Below the pieces are notes generated by a model. The model saw nothing but the letters and a program-made list of their open reading frames with translations. It was not told the DNA's origin and ran no database searches. From an uncultured Clostridia bacterium (GTDB lineage: Bacteria; Bacillota; Clostridia; Christensenellales; Borkfalkiaceae), in NCBI GenBank assembly GCA_947588985.1, contig CANQBG010000007.1, forward strand, positions 1 through 53,313: DNA of 53,313 nt, in the 5' to 3' direction. Positions 33,701 to 42,057 of the stretch are shown here, piece by piece. The translations under genes and the position numbers were made by a program. Numbering within the stretch: the first letter of the stretch is position 1; each line of letters opens with the position of its first letter.

Positions 33701-35373
33701 TCGGCACCGTCGGCGCGCAGACGCCGCATCTCACCAATGTCGATCTCACGAACGCGGAGGAGATCGGGGAAATGGCCTTCGCCTACAACTCCGTCTCGCA
33801 GCTCACGCTCGGAGACGCGATCACCGCGATCCCCGACCTCGCCTTTGCGGATACGGCGCTTACCTCTTTGGATCTGAACAAAGTCACCTCCGTGGGCTTC
33901 GGGGCCTTCTTCGGCGCACCCATCGCCACCCTCGATCTCTCCAACGTGCACACGATCGGGACGCAGGCCTTCGCGGAGAACACGGCTCTCACCGCCGTCA
34001 CCTTCTGCGAAGGGGCGACGGTCGGTGACAACGCCTTCCTCCTCGATACCGCCCTCACCACGGTGAACGGCCTCTCTCAGGTCGTCTCCATCGGCGCGAG
34101 CGCCTTTGCGGGGACCGCCCTCACGGGTGAGCTCGATCTCTCCTCCGCGTACTCCATCGGGGACTACGCCTTCATGGCGACGGGCATCACGAGCGTCAAG
34201 CTTTCCGAAAATCTCTTCAACGCCGAACGGCTCGAAGGGGAGACGGACGAGGCCTATAATGCGCGCGTGTTCCTCGGGGAAAATCCCTTCGCCGGCTGCC
34301 CGCTCCGGCCCTTCACCCGCTCCGAAGAGGTGAAGTTCAACGGCGCGGTGGTAGATACCGTCACGACGGACACCTTCGACCTCAACGAAAACGTCAAGAT
34401 CATCGGCGGCGCGCTCTACAAGGTGCTCGCAAACGGCAAATACGGCTTCGTCACCTATCCGCTCGCAAGCCCGGCCGAGACCTACGCCGTGGCCGATAGG
34501 ACGGCCCGCATCTCCGCGCAAGCCTTTGCGGAGAGCAACCTCGTCTCGGTCACGCTGCCCGAATCGCTGACGGCCATCGGGGACAGAGCCTTCTTCGATT
34601 GCGACCGTCTCCGCCTCGTCACCTTCAAGAGCATGCAGGCGCCCATCCTTGAGGAGCAGTACGACGAACTCTACGGTTCTCTGCCTCCGCAGACCGCGTC
34701 GGGCGACATCCTCTTCGACGACGACGGCCGTCTCGCGACCAACCTTCCCGCCAATCCTTCGTGGAAGCTCTTCACCCGCTACGAGACCTCGACGCTTGAG
34801 CTCGTTCCCTATCTTACGATGAGCTTCGAGCCCGTCAACGTGTTCTACGGCGCCAACTTCGTGGACCACATCGGCCACATGGCTCCCACGCTCACCATGG
34901 TGCGCCCGTCCAACGGCATCGGATACGATTCCTTCGTGTTCGCGCAGTACTTCGGGACGCAGATCATGGGTGCGGTGGCGCCTTCCGCCGAGGCCCTCGC
35001 CGCCATCGAGGCCATCAAGGCCCTTCCCGACGCCGGCGCCATCACCATTTCGGATAAGGCCAAGATCGAGCGCGCGCTCGCCCTCTACAACGCCATCGCC
35101 ACGACGGAGCAACAGGCGCTCGTGCAGGGCAGCTACGACGGCACCAACTACTACGCCATGCTCACCAATGCCATCGATATCCTCAACTACATCGAGCAGA
35201 ACCGTCCGCCCGAAGACGACCCCAACACGCCGTCCGAAGAGCCCGGAGAGAATAAGGGCTGCGGCGGCTGCGGCGGAAGCATCGCAGGATACGGCACGCT
35301 CGGCATCGTCGGCGGCATCGCCTTGGCGCTCGTCGGCGTGACGCTCATCCGTCGCAAGAAGGATCACGAATAA
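27766..35373 (+). CDS. Giant cell-surface S8 (subtilisin/lactocepin-like) protease with LRR_5 domain
   Basis: 2,535 residues from ATG 27766, with GAGGAGC at good spacing; an ATG at 27751 lies before that site. Sec signal in the first ~45 residues, then a propeptide. The S8 triad is D224 (VLDTGLDYTH), H298 (DHGTHVSG) and S628 (GTSMAAP), with oxyanion N393 (AAAGND). A PA-type insert (~470-585: GKIALVRRGQTTFEEKSRIAQNNGAIGVIIYNN) interrupts the catalytic domain. Fn3-like/DUF1034 and Big_2-type beta domains follow (to ~1430), then many LRR_5 repeats (~1440-2285: IGAYAFADS, IGEGAF). The C-terminus has CGGCGG, one membrane helix and basic RRKKDHE, an anchor-like tail. It should cut external proteins and leads the opp operon. 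Confidence 0.93.
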   Translation: MTKSGRKFRAAAIASAIVLMAGSLVGSQLAPLAGGLGGTGAQASADDASLVREVKGSVDTKLFDNFDTNVVGKLSDTLDADREVSVIIKTADEGLLDAYSAQTAISRYTTVADYAGSAKGLDVQRDIERLNGEADRLLANAGVKYRYGAEYNVLMGGFEVMIAAKDYEKVLSVYDGTSFEASLSNEYLPAESQLVKNDVNVYDTGIFKNDSKYDGTGTVIAVLDTGLDYTHSAFDPANFDEEGAVIDTSYINARLSRLTAKTFTPSLTAANVYLNPKVPYAYDYADKDTDVYPLEADHGTHVSGIIVGEDDVIQGVAPNAQLVSMKVFSDTTSGARTSWLLGALEDCVVLGVDVINMSLGASGGFTIESSFDERVAYEKLTENGISLVAAAGNDFNSTHGSEKNGNLGLTTNPDSATVGSPGSYPAALTVASISGVKRPYLLYGNEIMYFTESSDAASQPRQFVKDLFGSEDYKAIYGDATEVTLDYVTIPGIGRNADYKALDVDLTGKIALVRRGQTTFEEKSRIAQNNGAIGVIIYNNVSGDISMTVGSVRVPVCSISQDNGETLAAQPTGKIKISLKQEAGPFMSDFSSWGPTPDLRIKPEITAHGGDIYSSVPGQDYDRMSGTSMAAPNQAGITALVRQYVKETFTDIASDPVKVTARVNQLIMSTADIAHNTNGLPYSVRKQGAGLTNLTKATTSPAYISTFARSDEAVANQDADRFTDEVIDKAKIEYGDKKNTADREYLLKFAVNNVSENSLTYDVDAIVMTEGVSETKTHQGDQVVTEEGYLLSPDVAVQSVKGGTYHDNTVTVAAGDSATVVVRITLSDADVAYLEQESGRTDAAGNALRVFENGMFLEGYIVLYEPGQTGPKEEWEMALNVPYLAFYGDWTQAPVFDLDYFETDKDANDDSIDTLDKTMADSFATMPIGGLYSDYNTALGSYYFIQDPSTPQITADRKYISLSNQEGERGSVNTIYAIYAGMLRGAKSMVMTITDTTTGEVIWTKTEYNQRKSYNRGAAIGPSFVDVDFHVADYDLKNNTQYLFKAEAILDYPGEQNNKKSTFEFPFVTDFQAPIVTNVEFYTEYDSSAKKDRLFARLYVYDNHYTMSANFGQLIYADPSSDYLYDLAPFERYYTQVRSEFNSTSTVTVELTDYLSKLRDSVNENYFFVSLTDYALNQGNYEIRVPDSVRQIYFPEMQNLEEQGKDVGVTLSPNQTYTLAPQVYPDTEWRDTLIYESSAPDVVEVVAGKLLALKSGEATITARSTVQDSVKATLTVRVLSEGDPDYKYYDKPDVESFRLKGFHADRAFYLLYNNERDIGLEGYDTFFTPNQTSFSLSMYPTEKVTLLYELTAYDPEHTKVVLQSGNPNIVEVTESGQIIAVAEGMSSVSVRVMVENADGSYSGTLSDKSIVVEVKNPYEQNGPYLNSYRGGGGKTGIVEVPSSYGFTEIYEFAFTGYDNIPKDLDAGDVITEEDPGYTKPWYYGENQDVKTVILPEGIEVIGNYAFAGMEGLQEVYLPTTLKKIAAGAFYGCKNLKAVHGLEYVKFINQSAFSGPAVLNANGAVTGYDAPQLTDLTETSLASIIAIGDMAFQGSKIRELDLPASAQSIGAYAFADSRLMRVKVNASKIKLGSYAFAGCSYLSSISVNASVIPDGVFEDCSALTEATLGKDVESIGVDAFAGTRVSGFTVRSGNPNFKPATGKKPYILSSDGTKLVYVAPALTSTSFTLDAADAATVTTVGENAFSGQSTVRSVTLPNVTKVEQYAFFACESLTTLTVATSGLEEIGQYAFAGTALRTLPKFASDLEEIGAYAFFSSGVTSVNIPDGMRVGEGAFFAATQLSSLTIGNDVVIGEGAFQGGVSLGYYYLESGQQYVYSRLVSESALRTVTIGARAKIGGYAFAYQTALTKVNLGEDAEIGEGAFYTSGDIRASMNSQGRISVSYGTSLDIDLSKVKSIGAGAFTGAVSTAYQLDGSTLYSIGTVGAQTPHLTNVDLTNAEEIGEMAFAYNSVSQLTLGDAITAIPDLAFADTALTSLDLNKVTSVGFGAFFGAPIATLDLSNVHTIGTQAFAENTALTAVTFCEGATVGDNAFLLDTALTTVNGLSQVVSIGASAFAGTALTGELDLSSAYSIGDYAFMATGITSVKLSENLFNAERLEGETDEAYNARVFLGENPFAGCPLRPFTRSEEVKFNGAVVDTVTTDTFDLNENVKIIGGALYKVLANGKYGFVTYPLASPAETYAVADRTARISAQAFAESNLVSVTLPESLTAIGDRAFFDCDRLRLVTFKSMQAPILEEQYDELYGSLPPQTASGDILFDDDGRLATNLPANPSWKLFTRYETSTLELVPYLTMSFEPVNVFYGANFVDHIGHMAPTLTMVRPSNGIGYDSFVFAQYFGTQIMGAVAPSAEALAAIEAIKALPDAGAITISDKAKIERALALYNAIATTEQQALVQGSYDGTNYYAMLTNAIDILNYIEQNRPPEDDPNTPSEEPGENKGCGGCGGSIAGYGTLGIVGGIALALVGVTLIRRKKDHE

Positions 35374-35391
35374 CTTTCGGAAGTATCGAAC

Positions 35392-36999
35392 ATGAAAAAA
35401 ACCAAAGTCATCATCGGACTCGGCCTTGCCCTTGCAGCGTCGCTCGCGCTCGGGGCATGCGCCATGGCCTCGGAGGAAGATACGCTCATCAAGAGCGGCT
35501 TCAACGTCGTCGTCAGCTTCGAGCTCAACGGCGGCATCTTCGGCAACGCTTCCTCCTCCGACCCGGGCGCTTCGGGCGGAAGCGGGCAGACGTCCGGCTT
35601 CAACGTCGTCCATTACTATAAGGGAGAGGAGCTCTCCGGCGGCATTCAGCTCTTGGAGCCGGGCGACAGCCAGCTCGCGAGCGGCGGCACCAACTTGAGC
35701 TCGGTCTCCCGCGGGGGATACTTCCAACTCGGGTGGTACCGCGCCATGGAGCCCCGCGTCAACGAACAGGGCGCCGCCCTCGACGAAAACGGCGAGCTCT
35801 GCTCGGAGACGGGCAAGCCGCAGGGGCATGTCTTTTCAGACCGCTGGGATTTTTCTTCCGCGCGGCTCACGGCGGCGGACTTCCCCGACGGCCCCGACGA
35901 GCAGGGCGTCTACCGCTTCACGCTCTACGCCGCATGGGCGCCCGAATACGTCTATGAGTTTTACCGCGAAAAGACGGACGCCGAGCTTGCCAAAGAGAAG
36001 CAAGACTACGAGGCCGCCCAACAGAAGCAGATCGAGGAGGGGACCTTGGATCCGGTGGACGCCAAGCCCTTCGTCGAAGAAAAGTGGCTGATGTATCGGT
36101 CGATCAACCGTCCCAACGACGGGTCTCCCGTCGCGATCCCCGCGCTCGACCCCGAGACGGGGGCGTGGGAATACGGCGTCGTCCCCCAATATGCGGGCCA
36201 TACCATCGAAAAGATCTATGCCGACCGCGCGCTCACGGAGGAATACACCGCACCCATCGAGCACCACGGCGTCGTCCACAACACCGCGGGCGACGACACG
36301 GGTACGGCGGAAAACATGATCGTCCGCTGCTACACGACGTGGCGCGACGGCGTGTGGTACGAGATCTCCACGGCCGAGCAATTCTATGATAACTTCGAGG
36401 CCGCGGGGTGCTACGTCATCAAAGACGATCTCGACTTCACGGGGATCCGCTGGGCGGGTTCTGCGGTGGAATTCACGGGCATCATTCAGGGCAACGGCCA
36501 CACGATCTCCCACCTCACGGGCGAATTGCGGGAGAGCGCTTCGGTCCCGCTCCACGGCGGCGGCGTGTTCGGCGTCGTGAAAGGGGGCGCCTCCATCACC
36601 GATCTCCACTTCACCGACCTCACCTTCAATCTCTATGCGTGCGACTACCTCCGCCCCAACAGCGGCGCGGCCTATGGCCTCTTCGCGGGGCAGATCGAGG
36701 CAGCCGCCGAGATCGAGGGAGTCACCGTGGCAGGGACGCTCAACCTCGGCCTGCTCACCAATAAATACGACATGCAGGGCCAATACTTCAATAACTTTGC
36801 GGTAGGGCTCTTGAGCGGCAACGCCGAGAACAAAGATATCTCGTATGCCGACTGCCATGTAGACTATCTCCAAGTGACCATCCTCTTGGAGGACGGGCAG
36901 GAAGTCCCCGGGTATCCGGTGAAGGCGGAAGTGGGGGATCACGGGCTCCTCACCATCACGAGCAATCCCAACAAGCTCGAAAAACCCGATCAATCTTGA
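35392..36999 (+). CDS. Surface lipoprotein of the protease-opp operon
   Basis: 535 residues, starting 18 bp after the protease gene. Lipobox LALGAC places the lipidated Cys near residue 23. The N-terminal part has Listeria-Bacteroides-like beta units (VVSFELNGGIFG, YFQLGWYRA, TLYAAWAPEYVYEFYREK). The C-terminal part (~330-520) has YVIKDDLDFTGI and IIQGNGHTISHLTGEL followed by GAAYGLFAGQIEAAAEIEGVTVAGTL, resembling GLUG-type beta-helix repeats. It is probably an extracellular binding or adhesion component working with the protease. No catalytic motif is seen. Confidence 0.8.
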   Translation: MKKTKVIIGLGLALAASLALGACAMASEEDTLIKSGFNVVVSFELNGGIFGNASSSDPGASGGSGQTSGFNVVHYYKGEELSGGIQLLEPGDSQLASGGTNLSSVSRGGYFQLGWYRAMEPRVNEQGAALDENGELCSETGKPQGHVFSDRWDFSSARLTAADFPDGPDEQGVYRFTLYAAWAPEYVYEFYREKTDAELAKEKQDYEAAQQKQIEEGTLDPVDAKPFVEEKWLMYRSINRPNDGSPVAIPALDPETGAWEYGVVPQYAGHTIEKIYADRALTEEYTAPIEHHGVVHNTAGDDTGTAENMIVRCYTTWRDGVWYEISTAEQFYDNFEAAGCYVIKDDLDFTGIRWAGSAVEFTGIIQGNGHTISHLTGELRESASVPLHGGGVFGVVKGGASITDLHFTDLTFNLYACDYLRPNSGAAYGLFAGQIEAAAEIEGVTVAGTLNLGLLTNKYDMQGQYFNNFAVGLLSGNAENKDISYADCHVDYLQVTILLEDGQEVPGYPVKAEVGDHGLLTITSNPNKLEKPDQS

Positions 37000-37021
37000 A
37001 AATAAAACGGAGGATTATATT

Positions 37022-39814
37022 ATGAAAAGCAGGAAACTCGCAGCGCGCGGTCTTTCGATCGTCTTGGCGGCTGCACTCGGTTGCGGAGGATTGGCGGCGC
37101 TCTCGGGGTGCTCCAAGTCCGGCGACAAACCGCTCGTCATCATGACGCAGGAGCTCAACGGTCTCTTTAATCCCTTCTATTCCACGACGGGAACGGATAT
37201 GGACGTCGTGGGGCAGACGCAGATCTCCATGTTCTCCACGGATAACGACGGCAACATCGCTTGCGGCGACAACGAGGCCGTCGTGGTCAAGGATTATATG
37301 TATCAGCACGTCGCTGACGGCACCACGGACGGCAAGACGGTGTATACCTTCGTCATCAAGCCCGACATCGTGTTCTCGGACGGCGAGCCGCTCACCATGA
37401 ACGACGTGATGTTCAACCTCTATGTCTATCTCGACCCCGCCTACACGGGTTCGACCACGATGTATTCGACGGATATCGTCGGCTTGCAGGACTACCGCAC
37501 GCAGAAGAGCTCTGCAAACAGCGGCTCCGCAGAGGACGATAAGCTCACCGCGGCCGCCAATGCCAAGGTCAACAGCCGTATTCTGGAGCTCACCGGCCTC
37601 TTCCAGACCGTCGGCAAGCAGGAGGGCCTCACCACCTACTTCGCCACGGAAAAGATGATGGAGGACTATATCCAATCCACCACGTATGTCCCGAGCCCCG
37701 GCTACATGAGCGCCATCTGGCCCAACGGCGAGCCCTCCGAGGAGGAGCTCAAGGCGGGCACGAAGGAAGAGCTCGCCCGCAAGCAGGTGCTTGAGGACTA
37801 CCGCCACGCCCTCGAACTCTTCAAGGAAGAGCTCGGCAACGACTACAACGCCGCCAAGGACGCCTATCAGGAAGCCCCTTACACCAACAAGGAAGGGGAG
37901 GACATCACCAACCACACCGACGTCAAGTTCGATGAGATCGTCTCCTTCATGTATTATGAGGGCTACTTTGAAGTGGAATACGGCAAGATGACGGGTTCGG
38001 ACGGCAAGGAGCGCGACGACAGAAACAACATTCAGAAGCTCACGCCCACCTATCCCGCTTCCATCAAGACGCGCGACGCGGCCATCGAGTATGTCTACTC
38101 CGACAACGTGGAAAACAACTTCTCCGCCATCGTCACGGCGTGGGGCACCGCTTCCACCATTCAGAGCGAATTCCTCGCCAAGGCGAAGGACGTCAAGCTC
38201 CATGAGGACCTCAAGGGCGACGGCGGCCTCGTGTATAAGAACATCTCCGGCATCCGCTCCCTCGGCCACATGCCCACGGGCGAGTCGGCTCCCGATACCG
38301 TGACCATCGAGCACCGCAATGCCGTTACCGGGGAAGTCACCGGCAGCGTGACGTATAACGTCGCCAAAAATCACGACGAGAACAACGTGCCCGTGGGGGA
38401 GGACGTCTATGATGTGCTCCAGATCACCATCAACGGCAGCGACCCCAAGGCCATCTGGAACTTCGGCTTCACCGTGGCGCCCTATCATTACTATTCCGAT
38501 CCCGACGACGCCAAGTATGCCATGGATATCGCCAACAACAAGTTCGGCGTGGAGTGGGCTTCCTTCGATTTCCATTCCAAAGTCATCCAAGGGCTCAATA
38601 AAAACGGCGTGAGCAAGAACAAGGTCCCCGTCGGCGCCGGCCCCTACATCGCCTCCGACCGCAACAACGGCGATAAGCCCACCGCAACGACCTTCGTCGA
38701 GAACAACATCGTCTACTACAAGTCCAACCCCAACTTCCTGTTGGGCGAGCCCAAGATCAAGGCGCTCCGCTATCAGGTCATCCCGCAGTCCAATGCCATC
38801 GGACAGCTCGAGGACGGCGTCGTCCACTATGTCGAGCCGCAGTTCACGCTCTATAACCAGCAGCGCCTCGACGCCCTCGAGAAGAAGGGCTTCATGTCCC
38901 TCAACTCGTGGCAGCTCGGCTACGGCTACATCGGCATCAACGCCAAATACGTCCCCAATATCTACATCCGCCGCGCCATCATGGCGGCCATGAACACCTC
39001 GCTTTCCATCGGTTACTATCAGGTGGGCGCGGCCGACACCATCAACTGGCCGATGTCCATGGTCAACTGGGCATACCCGCGCGACTATCAGGAGGGCTAC
39101 CCCAACGACGATCCCATTCTCGCCTATAAGAAGCTCAACAACGGCCACGCCTACACGACGTTCAACTCGATCGAGGCGGCCAAGACCAAGGTGCGCGACC
39201 TCATGAAGCAGGCCGGCGTCCCCGAAAACGACGCGAGCCTCCACATCAAATTCACCATCGCGGGCAGCGACCTCATCGATCACCCCTGCTACCGCGTGTT
39301 CCTGCAGGCCAAGGAGATCCTCGACGACTGCGGCTGGAACATCGAGCTCACGCCCGATACCTATGCGCTCAACAAGCTCTCCACGGGCTCCCTTGCCGTG
39401 TGGGCGGCTGCATGGGGCTCCACGATTGACCCTGATATGTATCAGGTCTATCATAAGAACTCCACGGCTTCTTCCGTGAAAGCTTGGGGCTATCCCTCCA
39501 TGCTCGCCACGCAGGATACCAACCCCAACCCCGCCGACAATCAGACGACGATCCTCAACGAACTCTCCGCGCTCATCGAACAGGGCCGCGAGACGCTCGA
39601 TCAAAACGTCCGTATCGGGATCTATGAGCAGGCGATGAGCAAGGTCCTCGACCTCGCCGTGGAGCTCCCCGTCTATCAGAGAAAGACGCTCTACGCCTTC
39701 AACGCCAACGTCATCGACGTCAACACGCTTCCGCACGACGAAAATGGCAACCTTCTCATCAATCCCTACACGTCGCCCCTCTCCCGCATCTGGGAAGTGG
39801 ACTTCGTGAAGTAA
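37022..39814 (+). CDS. oppA: Oligopeptide ABC transporter substrate-binding lipoprotein
   Basis: 930 residues, about 1.6 times the usual OppA/SBP_bac_5 length. Lipobox LSGC (Cys about 30). LVIMTQELNGLFNPFYSTTG opens the family-5 fold, and YTFVIKPDIVFSDGEPLTMNDVMFNLYVYLDP is the classic domain-I signature (xxWTFxLRxGVxFxDGxPxTAxDV). LNSWQLGYGYIGINAKYVPNIYIRRAIMAAMN and a C-terminal AAAWGSTIDPDMYQVYH stretch are also family-like. Extra sequence (~140-420) includes charged helical parts and possible extensions of the pocket. Captures peptides outside the membrane for OppBCDF. Confidence 0.92.
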   Translation: MKSRKLAARGLSIVLAAALGCGGLAALSGCSKSGDKPLVIMTQELNGLFNPFYSTTGTDMDVVGQTQISMFSTDNDGNIACGDNEAVVVKDYMYQHVADGTTDGKTVYTFVIKPDIVFSDGEPLTMNDVMFNLYVYLDPAYTGSTTMYSTDIVGLQDYRTQKSSANSGSAEDDKLTAAANAKVNSRILELTGLFQTVGKQEGLTTYFATEKMMEDYIQSTTYVPSPGYMSAIWPNGEPSEEELKAGTKEELARKQVLEDYRHALELFKEELGNDYNAAKDAYQEAPYTNKEGEDITNHTDVKFDEIVSFMYYEGYFEVEYGKMTGSDGKERDDRNNIQKLTPTYPASIKTRDAAIEYVYSDNVENNFSAIVTAWGTASTIQSEFLAKAKDVKLHEDLKGDGGLVYKNISGIRSLGHMPTGESAPDTVTIEHRNAVTGEVTGSVTYNVAKNHDENNVPVGEDVYDVLQITINGSDPKAIWNFGFTVAPYHYYSDPDDAKYAMDIANNKFGVEWASFDFHSKVIQGLNKNGVSKNKVPVGAGPYIASDRNNGDKPTATTFVENNIVYYKSNPNFLLGEPKIKALRYQVIPQSNAIGQLEDGVVHYVEPQFTLYNQQRLDALEKKGFMSLNSWQLGYGYIGINAKYVPNIYIRRAIMAAMNTSLSIGYYQVGAADTINWPMSMVNWAYPRDYQEGYPNDDPILAYKKLNNGHAYTTFNSIEAAKTKVRDLMKQAGVPENDASLHIKFTIAGSDLIDHPCYRVFLQAKEILDDCGWNIELTPDTYALNKLSTGSLAVWAAAWGSTIDPDMYQVYHKNSTASSVKAWGYPSMLATQDTNPNPADNQTTILNELSALIEQGRETLDQNVRIGIYEQAMSKVLDLAVELPVYQRKTLYAFNANVIDVNTLPHDENGNLLINPYTSPLSRIWEVDFVK

Positions 39815-39831
39815 ACAAAACGACGCTACCC

Positions 39832-39851
39832 GCCTCCCCGCAAGGGGAGGC
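39832..39851 (+). other. Intergenic stem-loop between oppA and oppB
   Basis: Perfect eight-base stem GCCTCCCC-GCAA-GGGGAGGC with no T-run directly after it. Such hairpins often protect the upstream binding-protein message or lower downstream expression, which fits the need for excess OppA. Confidence 0.6.
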
Positions 39852-39893
39852 ATAGGCGGTTTTACGCCATACTTTATCACATCGGAGCAAACC

Positions 39894-40898
39894 ATGGTCA
39901 AATATATTCTGAAGCGTCTCGGGCTGGCCATCCTCATCCTGTTCGGCGTTTCGCTCATCATTTACTTCCTTGTGCGGCTCATGCCATACGACTTCGTCGA
40001 GAGTCAGATGGCGTCGCTCATGACGTCGGGGAGCAACGGCGGCACGGAGGTCACAGAGGAACTCATCGCCACGATGAAGGCGCGCTACGGCCTCGGGGAT
40101 GATTCCTTCTGGGGCATCCTCTCGGGCTACGGCAAGTGGCTCTGGAGCCTCATGCACCTCGACCTCGGAGATTCTTGGGCCAAGCAGATCCCCGTCGTGG
40201 AGCTCATCGCCAACAACATGGGGAAGTCCTTCTACATCGCCTTCATCGGGATCATCTTCGAGTATCTCATCGCCATCCCGCTCGGCGTCACGGCCGCCAC
40301 GCACCAATATTCGGTGCGCGACTACGTCGTCACCGTGCTCGTCATCATGGGCATTTCGCTCCCGTCCTTCTTCTTGGGCTACATGTTCCAATACATCTTC
40401 CACTACCAGCTCGGGTGGTTCCCGCTCGCCGGTCTGGAAAATGCGGCGGCGGGCTACACGGGATTTGCCGCGTTTATGGACCAGCTCTATCACTTGGTGC
40501 TGCCCATCAGCGTGCTCGTGCTGCTCGGCATCGGCGGCACCATGCGCTACATGCGCACCAACATGCTCGAAGTCTTGAACTCCGACTACATCCGCACGGC
40601 GCGCGCCAAGGGCCTCCCCGAGAGCAAGGTCATCTATAAGCACGCCTTCCGCAACACGATGATCCCCATCGTCACCATGATGGCGGGCATCCTGCCCACC
40701 CTCTTCTCGGGCGCCATGATCACCGAGGAAGTCTTTGCCATCGACGGCATCGGGAGCATCGCGCTCGACACGATGAACAAGGGCGATATCCCCGTCATCA
40801 TGGGGTATAACATGTTCATCGCCGTCCTCTCCGTCATCGGCGTGCTGCTCTCCGACCTCATGTACGCCGTCGTCGATCCGCGCGTCAAGCTGTATTAA
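39894..40898 (+). CDS. oppB: Oligopeptide ABC transporter permease OppB
   Basis: 334 residues, ATG after GGAGCAAACC. About six membrane helices; begins YILKRLGLAILILFGVSLIIYFLVRLMP, the typical OppB/DppB N-terminus. The cytoplasmic EAA-like loop is seen as ARAKGLPESKVIYKHAFRNTMIPIV, which contacts the ATPases. The C-terminus NMFIAVLSVIGVLLSDLMYAVVDPRVKL is characteristic. Confidence 0.96.
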   Translation: MVKYILKRLGLAILILFGVSLIIYFLVRLMPYDFVESQMASLMTSGSNGGTEVTEELIATMKARYGLGDDSFWGILSGYGKWLWSLMHLDLGDSWAKQIPVVELIANNMGKSFYIAFIGIIFEYLIAIPLGVTAATHQYSVRDYVVTVLVIMGISLPSFFLGYMFQYIFHYQLGWFPLAGLENAAAGYTGFAAFMDQLYHLVLPISVLVLLGIGGTMRYMRTNMLEVLNSDYIRTARAKGLPESKVIYKHAFRNTMIPIVTMMAGILPTLFSGAMITEEVFAIDGIGSIALDTMNKGDIPVIMGYNMFIAVLSVIGVLLSDLMYAVVDPRVKLY

Positions 40899-40908
40899 GG
40901 AGGAGATC

Positions 40909-42054
40909 ATGGACGAATTCGAAAACAAAGAAATTTCCCCCGAAACCGCTGAGGCGCCCGTCGAGACGACGGAGCCCATAGGCATGTCCGAGATCCCTAT
41001 GCCGGAAACGGGCGTCGCGGCCGATGCGGAGGCCGTCGCGGCCGCGCACGACGAGGACGACGCGCTCGATAAAAACGTGCGTCTGCTCTCGCCCGGCCGC
41101 ATGGTGGCCCGCAGATTTTTCCGCTCCAAGCTCTCCATCGTGGGGCTCGTGATGATCATCTCGCTCATCCTCTTCTCGTGGCTCGGCCCCGTGGTCTACC
41201 GCGCATGGGGGGAGATCGACATCGACCACACCCCTTCTTACGATTACTACGAGAAGGAGATCGAATACCGCGGCAGCGACGGTGAGATGCACACCATGCA
41301 CCAGATGCAGCTCATTCCCAAGCCGCAAAACACGCTCTCCTACCCGAGCGCCACGCACATCCTCGGCACCGACCAATCCGCCATGGATATCTTCGCGCGG
41401 CTCATGTACGGCGGGCGCGTCTCGCTCTCCATCAGCTTCCTCGCCGTGTTCGCCGTCACCTTCCTCGGGATCATCTTCGGCGGCGTCGCCGGCTACTTCG
41501 GGCGATGGGTGGATGAAGTCATCATGAGAATTTGCGATATCCTCATGTGCCTGCCTTCTCTTCCCATCATGATCATCGTGGGGCAGCTGCTCGTCTCGTG
41601 GGAGATCCCGCCGCAGCTCCGCATCTACCTATTGATGCTCTTCCTCACCTTCATCTCATGGCCGGGGATCGCCCGCCTCGTCCGCGGACAGATCCTCTTC
41701 CTCCGCGAACAGGAATACATGGTCGCGGCGGAGGCGATGGGATTCTCCACCTCGCGGAAGATCTTCAAACACCTCATTCCCAACGTGCTCCCGCAGCTCA
41801 TCGTCTCCATGACGCTCTCGCTCGGCAGCATGATCTTGCAGGAGGCCACCTTCTCCTACCTCGGCTTCGGCGTGCAGCCGCCCTATTCCTCATGGGGGCT
41901 CATGATCAATGCGGCCAAAGGGAACGAGGACATCATTCAGAATTACTTCAACATTTGGGGCCCTCCCGGGATCTGCATCATCATCGCCGTGCTCGGGTTC
42001 AACTTCATCGGGGACGGCCTTCGGGACGCGCTCGATCCCAAGGCGAGGAGGTAA
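40909..42054 (+). CDS. oppC: Oligopeptide ABC transporter permease OppC
   Basis: 381 residues, ten bases after oppB, AAGGAGG site. An acidic, probably disordered N-terminal tail (~1-60, rich in Glu/Pro/Ala) precedes the standard SPGRMVARRFFRSKLSIVGLVMI start. An external loop (~100-150) follows helix 1, then HILGTDQSAMDIFARLMYGGRVSLSISF, the EAA-like loop AAEAMGFSTSRKIFKHLIPNVLPQLI, and FNFIGDGLRDALDPKARR at the end. A variant of the recurring word (40982-40991) lies in the acidic tail (GMSE). Confidence 0.96.
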   Translation: MDEFENKEISPETAEAPVETTEPIGMSEIPMPETGVAADAEAVAAAHDEDDALDKNVRLLSPGRMVARRFFRSKLSIVGLVMIISLILFSWLGPVVYRAWGEIDIDHTPSYDYYEKEIEYRGSDGEMHTMHQMQLIPKPQNTLSYPSATHILGTDQSAMDIFARLMYGGRVSLSISFLAVFAVTFLGIIFGGVAGYFGRWVDEVIMRICDILMCLPSLPIMIIVGQLLVSWEIPPQLRIYLLMLFLTFISWPGIARLVRGQILFLREQEYMVAAEAMGFSTSRKIFKHLIPNVLPQLIVSMTLSLGSMILQEATFSYLGFGVQPPYSSWGLMINAAKGNEDIIQNYFNIWGPPGICIIIAVLGFNFIGDGLRDALDPKARR

Positions 42055-42057
42055 GCC

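Noticed and set aside
32818-35829. Long antisense frames over the protease and oppA genes (also 30004-32541 and 36956-39961)
   Set aside because: Same shadow effect; the plus-strand proteins have clear signal peptides, catalytic motifs and ribosome binding sites.
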